Positions 55,622 through 64,000 of a stretch of DNA of 64,000 nt are shown here, piece after piece. The stretch covers positions 110,470-174,469 of the forward strand of contig NZ_FOHE01000008.1 in NCBI RefSeq assembly GCF_900111445.1, read 5' to 3'. The number at the start of each line of letters is the position of its first letter. Positions within the stretch are counted from its first letter, which is position 1. The position numbers were made by a program, and so were the translations under genes. The notes beneath the pieces were generated by a model. That model was not told the DNA's origin and did no database searches. It saw nothing but the letters and a program-made list of their open reading frames with translations. Origin of the DNA: Oceanobacillus limi. Lineage in GTDB: Bacteria; Bacillota; Bacilli; Bacillales; Amphibacillaceae.

Positions 55622-58600
55622 ACGGAATGATATTAAAAAGATACTTGTCATTGGATCAGGACCAATTGTAATTGGTCAGGCAGCAGAATTTGATTACTCG
55701 GGAACCCAAGCTTGCCAAGCACTTCGTGAAGAAGGATATACCGTTATACTCGCTAATTCAAATCCTGCAACCATTATGACCGATCATACCGTTGCAGATA
55801 AAGTATATATGGAGCCGCTTACCGTTGAATTTTTAACGAAGATTATTCGTAAGGAACAGCCTGACGCACTCTTACCCACACTAGGAGGGCAAACAGGATT
55901 AAATCTAGCAGTTGCTTTAGAGGAAACAGGTATTTTAGCAGAATATAACGTGTCGTTACTAGGTACATCTTTAGATGCTATCCAGCAAGCAGAAGACCGT
56001 GAAAAATTTCGTACCCTCATGCATGAAATTGATGAGCCTGTTCCTGAAAGTCAGATTGTTCACACCGTAGACGAAGCATTAGCGTTTGCAGAAGAAATCG
56101 GCTACCCGCTAATCGTACGGCCAGCATATACGCTTGGAGGAACTGGTGGTGGTATGTGTTATAACGAGAAGCAATTACAGGAAATCACCCGTAATGGATT
56201 AGCTTTATCACCGGTTCAACAATGTTTAGTCGAACGAAATATTGCTGGATATAAAGAAATCGAGTATGAAGTAATGCGTGATCACAACGACCAAGCGATC
56301 GTTGTTTGTAACATGGAAAATGTCGATCCAGTTGGGATACACACAGGCGATTCTATCGTAGTAGCACCATCCCAAACATTGAGTGATCGAGAGTATCAAT
56401 TACTTAGGAATGCATCGCTAAAAATAATTCGTGCACTCAAAATCGAAGGTGGTTGTAATGTTCAATTAGCACTAGATCCGCAAAGTTTTGAGTATTACAT
56501 TATCGAAGTTAACCCTCGGGTGAGTCGCTCATCTGCGTTGGCTTCTAAGGCTACTGGATATCCAATTGCTAAAATGGCAGCTAAAATCGCTGTTGGGTTA
56601 ACACTAGAGGAAATTAAAAATCCGATCACAGGTACAACGTTTGCTATGTTCGAACCTGCATTAGACTACGTTGTCTCCAAACTCCCACGATTTCCTTTTG
56701 ATAAGTTCGTAACAGGAGACAGAAAACTTGGTACGCAAATGAAGGCAACCGGTGAAGTAATGGCGATTGGCCGTTCATTTGAAGAATCCTTGTTAAAAGG
56801 AATACGCTCCCTAGATGTGGAGACGGAGGATTTTTGGTTGGCATCCTTATTAGACGTAGAGGAAGCGGAATTAATGGATCGCCTACAAAAAGCGGATGAC
56901 GAACGAATTTTTGTTTTGGCAGAAGTACTTAGACGTGGGAAATCGGTTGATGAAATCGTCGAAGTAACAAAAATCGATCGTTTTTTCCTAACCAAACTTA
57001 ACAAAATAATTGCATTAGAAAGAAAACTACAAGAAAATCCGTTTTCAATGGAATTATTAACCCAGGCAAAAGAATTAGGATTTTCTGATGTACAAATTGC
57101 TCGGGTATGGAATGTTCATGTAGATGAAGTATATGCATTACGCCTGCTGGAAAATATTACGCCCGTTTATAAAATGGTTGATACGTGTTCTGCTGAATTT
57201 GAATCACAAACACCTTATTTTTATAGCACGTATGAAGAGGAAAATGAGTCCCTGCGTACGGATCGGAAGAAAGTACTCGTATTAGGGTCTGGACCGATTC
57301 GAATTGGGCAAGGGATTGAATTTGATTATGCAACGGTTCATTCTGTATTGGCAATTAAAGAAATGGGATACGAAGCAATCATAATGAACAACAATCCAGA
57401 GACGGTTTCAACGGACTTTAGTATCTCAGACAAACTTTACTTCGAACCGTTAACATTAGAAGATGTGATGCACGTGATTGAATTGGAACAGCCTGAAGGT
57501 GTTGTTGTCCAATTTGGTGGTCAAACGGCGATAAACTTAGCAGCAGGTTTAGAACGGCGTGGGGTGACTATTCTAGGAACAAACCTGGAAGCGATCGACC
57601 GTGCTGAAGATCGAGATAAGTTTGAGGTGTTACTGGACGATCTCAAACTACTACGACCAAAAGGAAAAGCGGTACTACACCTTGATAATGCAATGGAGGT
57701 GGCAAATACCATTGGGTACCCTGTATTAGTTCGTCCATCCTATGTCATTGGTGGTAGCCGAATGGAAATCGTTTATAGTGATAGAGAATTACAAACCTAT
57801 TTATCCAAAACAACGAACAATACAAATGAGCACCCGATTCTAATAGATAAATATATTACTGGGATCGAAGTTGAAGTAGATGCTATTAGCGACGGAGAAA
57901 CAACAATTATTCCAGGTATAATGGAGCATATTGAACGTGCAGGTGTCCATTCTGGTGATTCCATTGCTGTTTATCCACCACAGCGACTTTCAGATGCAGT
58001 GAAGCGCAAATGCATGGATGCCTCAATAAAAATAGCGAATGCACTAAAAGTAAAGGGTTTAATTAATATTCAATTCATTATTAGTGAGGAAGATGTTTAT
58101 GTTCTGGAAGTAAATCCCCGAGCAAGTAGAACGATTCCATTCTTAAGTAAGATTACTGGGGTGACCATGGCAAACATCGCTACCCAGTGCATCTTAGGGA
58201 AAAAACTAGCAGATTTAGGTTACCAGTCTGGAATTCTACCAGAGAACCAACAAGTTTCTGTCAAAGTGCCCGTATTCTCTTTTGAAAAACTTCGCAGTGT
58301 GGATACAATTTTAGGCCCAGAAATGAAGTCTACTGGGGAAGCAATAGGTTATGATAAAACACTTGAGAAGGCATTATATAAAGGGTTAATCGCTTCGGGG
58401 TTGTCTATTCCTAATGAAGGAGCAGTATTACTTACCGTAGCGGATAAAGATAAACAAGAGATGCTAGAAATTGCGGAACGATTTCATCAATTAGGGTTTC
58501 AGCTTTATGCGACGCATGGTACAGCGAAGCAGGTTCGTACATTAGGGATACCTGTTACAGAAGTAGCAAAAGTAGGAGATGCTGAACCAAATGTACTATC

Positions 58601-58810
58601 TATCATCGAAACAGGACAGGTGCAATTTGTTATTAATACGATAACTTCCGGTAAACAACCACGCTCAGATGGCTTTATGATTCGTCGATTGTCTGTGGAA
58701 CATGGAATTGCTTGTCTAACAAATTTAGATACGGCTAATGCGATTTTAAATGTCATTGATTCGACAACATTCAGTGCAAAACCGATGACAAATAAAGAGG
58801 CTGTGATTCT

Positions 58811-58814
<4 letters not shown>
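55614..58814 (+). CDS. carB: Carbamoyl-phosphate synthase large subunit, pyrimidine-specific
   Basis: Makes carbamoyl phosphate from bicarbonate, ammonia and two ATP. The 1066-residue protein has two ATP-grasp halves ([45 protein letters not shown]), each with its [21 protein letters not shown] loop. A C-terminal MGS-type regulatory domain (about 930-1066; [15 protein letters not shown]) is where nucleotides act. Also called pyrAB. 4-base ATGA overlap with pyrK. Confidence 0.97.
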
Positions 58815-61174
<2,360 letters not shown>

Positions 61175-61178
<4 letters not shown>

Positions 61179-61789
61179 AATTAGACAAGGAGATTTCGAA
61201 GGATCTATTGCGGATTGAGGCGGTTCAAATTGAGCCAGAGAATTATTTTACTTGGACATCTGGAATGAAAGCCCCTATATATTGCGATAACCGTATAACG
61301 ATGTCGTTTCCAGATGTACGAAAAAAAATTACAAAGGCATTTTCCAAAAAGATAGAAGCGATGTCGGAAAAACCGGACGTTATTGCAGGTTGTGCTACAG
61401 CAGGTATTCCCCATGCTGCGTGGTTGGCAGATTTACTAAATAAACCGATGGTATATGTTCGATCAAAACCAAAAGGACATGGAAAAGGTAATCAAATTGA
61501 GGGGAGTATAAAACCTGGACAAAAAGTAATCGTCATTGAAGACCTTATATCAACAGGAGGATCCTCCATAGAGGCTGCCCAAGCTTTACAAGAAGAGGGG
61601 GCAGAAGTGTTGGGGGTTATGGCAATTTTTACATATGGTTTAGAGACGGCGAGGGCTAACTTTTTCAAGAATGATTTTTCATTTGATACGATTACAAGTT
61701 TTGATATTTTAGTAGATAATTTAGTAGAGAATAAGCAAATTGATGATGCTACCAAGGCAAAACTACTTTTGTGGAGAAACAGTTTATAA
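61175..61789 (+). CDS. pyrE: Orotate phosphoribosyltransferase
   Basis: Joins orotate to PRPP, giving OMP. The 204-residue protein has the PRPP motif [15 protein letters not shown] and the flexible-loop segment [18 protein letters not shown] at 61175 behind GGGAGGAAGG; a longer start at 61160 would overlap that site. Ends the operon at a strong terminator. Confidence 0.97.
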
Positions 61790-61792
61790 TTA

Positions 61793-61832
61793 ATAACAGC
61801 TAAGTTCTGATTACTTAGCTGTTATTTTTTTA
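61793..61832 (+). terminator. Terminator of the pyr operon
   Basis: AATAACAGCTAAG (61793-61805) pairs with CTTAGCTGTTATT (61814-61826), followed by T residues. Confidence 0.93.
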
Positions 61833-61930
61833 CATATAAACATGTAAGTTAATTCCCTAAAAGTACAGGGAAAGAAACTGTTGCCGTTAATAGTAAATTC
61901 GTACATTAATGTGGGAAAAGAACAACCTAA

Positions 61931-62695
61931 TTAATCCTTTTGGCACAGAACCATCCATTCATCAATAGAGATCGAGTGGATTGAAGATTTATTCGTAGTA
62001 ACTTGATAATATAATTGGATATCTTTGGGGGCGTTTTTAATGTAGTTCATTACCTGATTCTTCTCTTTTGTCGAAGCTAATGTTCGATTTATCCATTCAT
62101 CATAGGGGAGTGTTTTTTTCTTTGTTTCACTTCGAGAAATTGTTAATTGATTTTCCTGAAACAATTGTTCCCACTCCGATATTCGCAGGGAACGATTGTG
62201 GCTTCGATCACGCATTTTTTCTAGATTATTAATGAAATCCTCAAATTTAGGCTTCTCGGGTGATATATTATCAATAAGAAGAAATTTTCTGCCTGACTTT
62301 AATACACGCGACGTTTCTTTGATAAATGCCTGTGGGTTTAGGAAATGATGTGCTGCAATACGGCATGTAACAAGGTCAAATGATCGGTCTAGAAAAGGTA
62401 GATTTTCCGCATCGGCAATTATATAGTGGATATTTTGGTAATCCGCTAAATGATGAGATGCAGTTTGAAGCATTTCCTTTGTAATATCAGTGGCATAAAC
62501 GGTATCTACGTACATAGATAACTGTTTAGCAACATGACCAGCCCCTGTGGCGATATCAAGTGCCTTCATATTCTTACTTGGTTTAATCCACTTCATTAGT
62601 TGAGGTAAGTCTAGTCCGTTTGAATGTGTTGAACTGGTAACATAGGCATTTCGATTTTTCGAAAATACGCTTTTTATAATGTCTTTTTCCTTCAT
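61931..62695 (-). CDS. Class I SAM-dependent methyltransferase (UbiE/YcgJ type)
   Basis: A 254-residue Rossmann-fold methyltransferase. SAM motif I is ALDIATGAGHVAKQL (about residues 44-58); acidic YATDI and ADAENLPF follow, with CRIAAHHFLNP as the post-motif segment. The substrate is unknown; relatives methylate small molecules such as quinone precursors. Transcribed divergently from the LysR gene with a 124-bp shared gap, so the regulator may control it. Not part of the conserved cluster, so probably accessory. Confidence 0.8.
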   Translation of the reverse strand: MKEKDIIKSVFSKNRNAYVTSSTHSNGLDLPQLMKWIKPSKNMKALDIATGAGHVAKQLSMYVDTVYATDITKEMLQTASHHLADYQNIHYIIADAENLPFLDRSFDLVTCRIAAHHFLNPQAFIKETSRVLKSGRKFLLIDNISPEKPKFEDFINNLEKMRDRSHNRSLRISEWEQLFQENQLTISRSETKKKTLPYDEWINRTLASTKEKNQVMNYIKNAPKDIQLYYQVTTNKSSIHSISIDEWMVLCQKD

Positions 62696-62819
62696 TTAAT
62701 TATCCCCTATCTATGATAGATTTATTGTTACCTTTACGTTATAATGGATTGTGCAATAAGTAAAATACTTGTTTTTTATAATATTCAATAATAAATTCTT
62801 ATCATTAAGGAAGATTGGT

Positions 62820-63680
62820 ATGAAAATAGAAGATTATGAGTTACTCATTAAGTTGAATGAGATAGGGACAATTCGAGGAACAGCTAAAGCCGTGTTAATT
62901 TCTCAGCCCGCTGTAACGCAACGCCTAAAATACATTGAAGAATATCTCGGGGTGAAGATTTTTATTCGAACTTCAAAAAACCTCGTTCTAACGCCGAGTG
63001 GGGAAATGATTTTAGAGCATGCAAAAAAAGTGTTAGAACAGGAGCGGGCATTAAAAAATAACTTGACTGAATCAAGTGAAGAAGTACAAGGAACACTTTC
63101 CATTGCATGTTCCTCGTTGGTTAGCCAACGTTTTCTGCCAGCAATACTCGGTGAGTTTACCCAGTCATTTCCAAAAGTAACAATAGACCTAGTTACTGGT
63201 ATTAGTGAGGATATAAAGAACCATCACAAAGATTACCATGTTTGTATTATAAGAGGCTCGAAATTAAAGGAGAGCACATGCATTCGTTTGTTTGAGGATC
63301 CATTATATATATATGATACAGAACCATTCCCACGAAATAACGTTAAAGAGAGACCTCTTATATCCTTTAAAAGTGATGACAGTATGCATGAATTAGTAGA
63401 TAATTGGCTATACCACCATCAGGATGCAATTCTGCCTCAAAAAACAATTCGTGTGGATCAAATTGAAACATGTAAGCAATTTATGAAGCAAGGGATTGGT
63501 ATGGCGGTTCTGCCAAAAAGTGTATCTGACTCGATGATGGATGAATATCCACATATCCCACTAACATTAGATGGGAGCCCTGTCACCAGAGATACTTGGG
63601 TTTGCTTTCAAGAAGGTATTCGCAAATTACCACAGGTGGATGAGTTTATTAATGTATTGACGCAACAGGATTTCCTATAG
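62820..63680 (+). CDS. LysR-family transcriptional regulator
   Basis: A 286-residue LysR-type regulator. N-terminal winged helix-turn-helix (1-60; GTIRGTAKAVLISQPAVTQRLKYIEEYLGVKIFIR) and a substrate-binding effector domain (about 90-285). ATG at 62820 behind AAGGA; 17 upstream in-frame codons lack a ribosome site. It is divergent from the methyltransferase gene, the classic arrangement for a LysR regulator and its target. The effector is unknown. Confidence 0.88.
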   Translation: MKIEDYELLIKLNEIGTIRGTAKAVLISQPAVTQRLKYIEEYLGVKIFIRTSKNLVLTPSGEMILEHAKKVLEQERALKNNLTESSEEVQGTLSIACSSLVSQRFLPAILGEFTQSFPKVTIDLVTGISEDIKNHHKDYHVCIIRGSKLKESTCIRLFEDPLYIYDTEPFPRNNVKERPLISFKSDDSMHELVDNWLYHHQDAILPQKTIRVDQIETCKQFMKQGIGMAVLPKSVSDSMMDEYPHIPLTLDGSPVTRDTWVCFQEGIRKLPQVDEFINVLTQQDFL

Positions 63681-63930
63681 TAGAAGGAATATTGTTGGAC
63701 CTATTATTGTGGTACATTCTTAATTTTAATTGGTGAAGTTTTTATTCACTTATACTATGTAACTATTAAATGGTTAACTATGGAAGAGATGGAAAAAAGA
63801 AGCGGATCAGCTCTTATTGACTTTTTTATAGTCCCGTTGTATGATAAATATCCGCTGCTAATCACAGCACAATTTTTTTCAAGATAACGCACGTACACAA
63901 ATCAATTTGTTGCAAAAATTTCAAAAAAGC
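63681..63930 (+). other. Non-coding gap before a probable rRNA operon
   Basis: No convincing gene. A 35-codon frame from about 63781 has no ribosome site. No terminator for the LysR gene was recognised. Confidence 0.5.
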
Positions 63931-63931
63931 A

Positions 63932-63961
63932 TTGACAACTTAAATGATAGTGTGATATATT
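63932..63961 (+). promoter_or_regulatory. Probable rRNA operon promoter
   Basis: TTGACA (63932-63937), 18-bp spacer, TATATT (63956-63961), followed by ATAAAGTCGCC. The run TATATT-AATAAAGTCGC after a TTGACA box is typical of Bacillaceae rrn promoters. The 16S gene would lie just past the window. Confidence 0.6.
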
Positions 63962-64000
63962 TATAAAGTCGCCATTACGGCAGACGACAAATCCCGATTC

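Overview
The window is a stretch of chromosome from a spore-forming, low-GC Bacillota species of the family Bacillaceae. Gene order closely follows the Bacillus subtilis cta-ylb-mra-fts-spoIIG-ylm-ileS-pyr region. The AT-rich codon use, bacillithiol synthesis (bshC), caa3 oxidase, the intergenic repeats and several local gene losses suggest an Oceanobacillus/Virgibacillus-like genus. That genus-level placement is inference from gene content, not a sequence search.

Layout. 1-5.9 kb: caa3 cytochrome oxidase genes (end of ctaB, then ctaCDEFG) and a DUF420 membrane protein. 5.9-7.6 kb: two minus-strand genes (AI-2E/PerM-family membrane protein and YugN/YlbA-like protein). 7.8-19.2 kb: the ylb region, with ylbC, the spore-coat-type ylbD, ylbE, the RNase Y accessory factor ylbF, ylbG, rsmD, coaD, ylbJ, ylbL protease, tmcAL, ylbN-rpmF, a crotonase-family gene, sporulation regulator rsfA and acetyltransferase ylbP. 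19.5-41.4 kb: bshC and then the division/cell wall cluster mraZ-rsmH-ftsL-pbpB-spoVD-murE-murF-mraY-murD-spoVE-divIB-ftsA-ftsZ, followed by the sporulation sigma cassette spoIIGA-sigE-sigG. 42-46 kb: ylmC-ylmD-ylmE-sepF-ylmG-ylmH-divIVA. 46-51.4 kb: T-box-controlled ileS, lspA and an rluD-family gene. 51.4-61.8 kb: a complete de novo UMP operon (pyrR-pyrB-pyrC-carA-carB-pyrK-pyrD-pyrF-pyrE) with two PyrR attenuators and mostly overlapping start/stop codons. 61.9-63.7 kb: a divergent methyltransferase/LysR pair. The window ends inside what looks like the promoter and leader of a ribosomal RNA operon.

The genes couple growth (respiration, pyrimidines, translation) to envelope assembly, septation and entry into sporulation. 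Promoter-like sequences match this: a SigH-type site before ftsA, a SigE-type site before spoVD, a SigK-type site before ylbD, and a Spo0A-type promoter with an unusually long spacer before spoIIGA.

Compared with the B. subtilis order (from memory), ylbB, ylbK, panE, murG, murB, ylxW/ylxX, sbp, bpr, ylmA, ylyA and pyrP are absent from these positions, while murF has joined the cluster. The most unusual content is intergenic: a family of palindromic, MITE-like repeats (about 25.7, 41.4-42.0 and 49.4-49.8 kb). The four internal modules in its two large copies each sit inside a different but self-complementary flank. A triple-hairpin region between ylbG and rsmD may encode a minus-strand small RNA. 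No CRISPR array, phage, transposase, tRNA or complete rRNA gene was seen.
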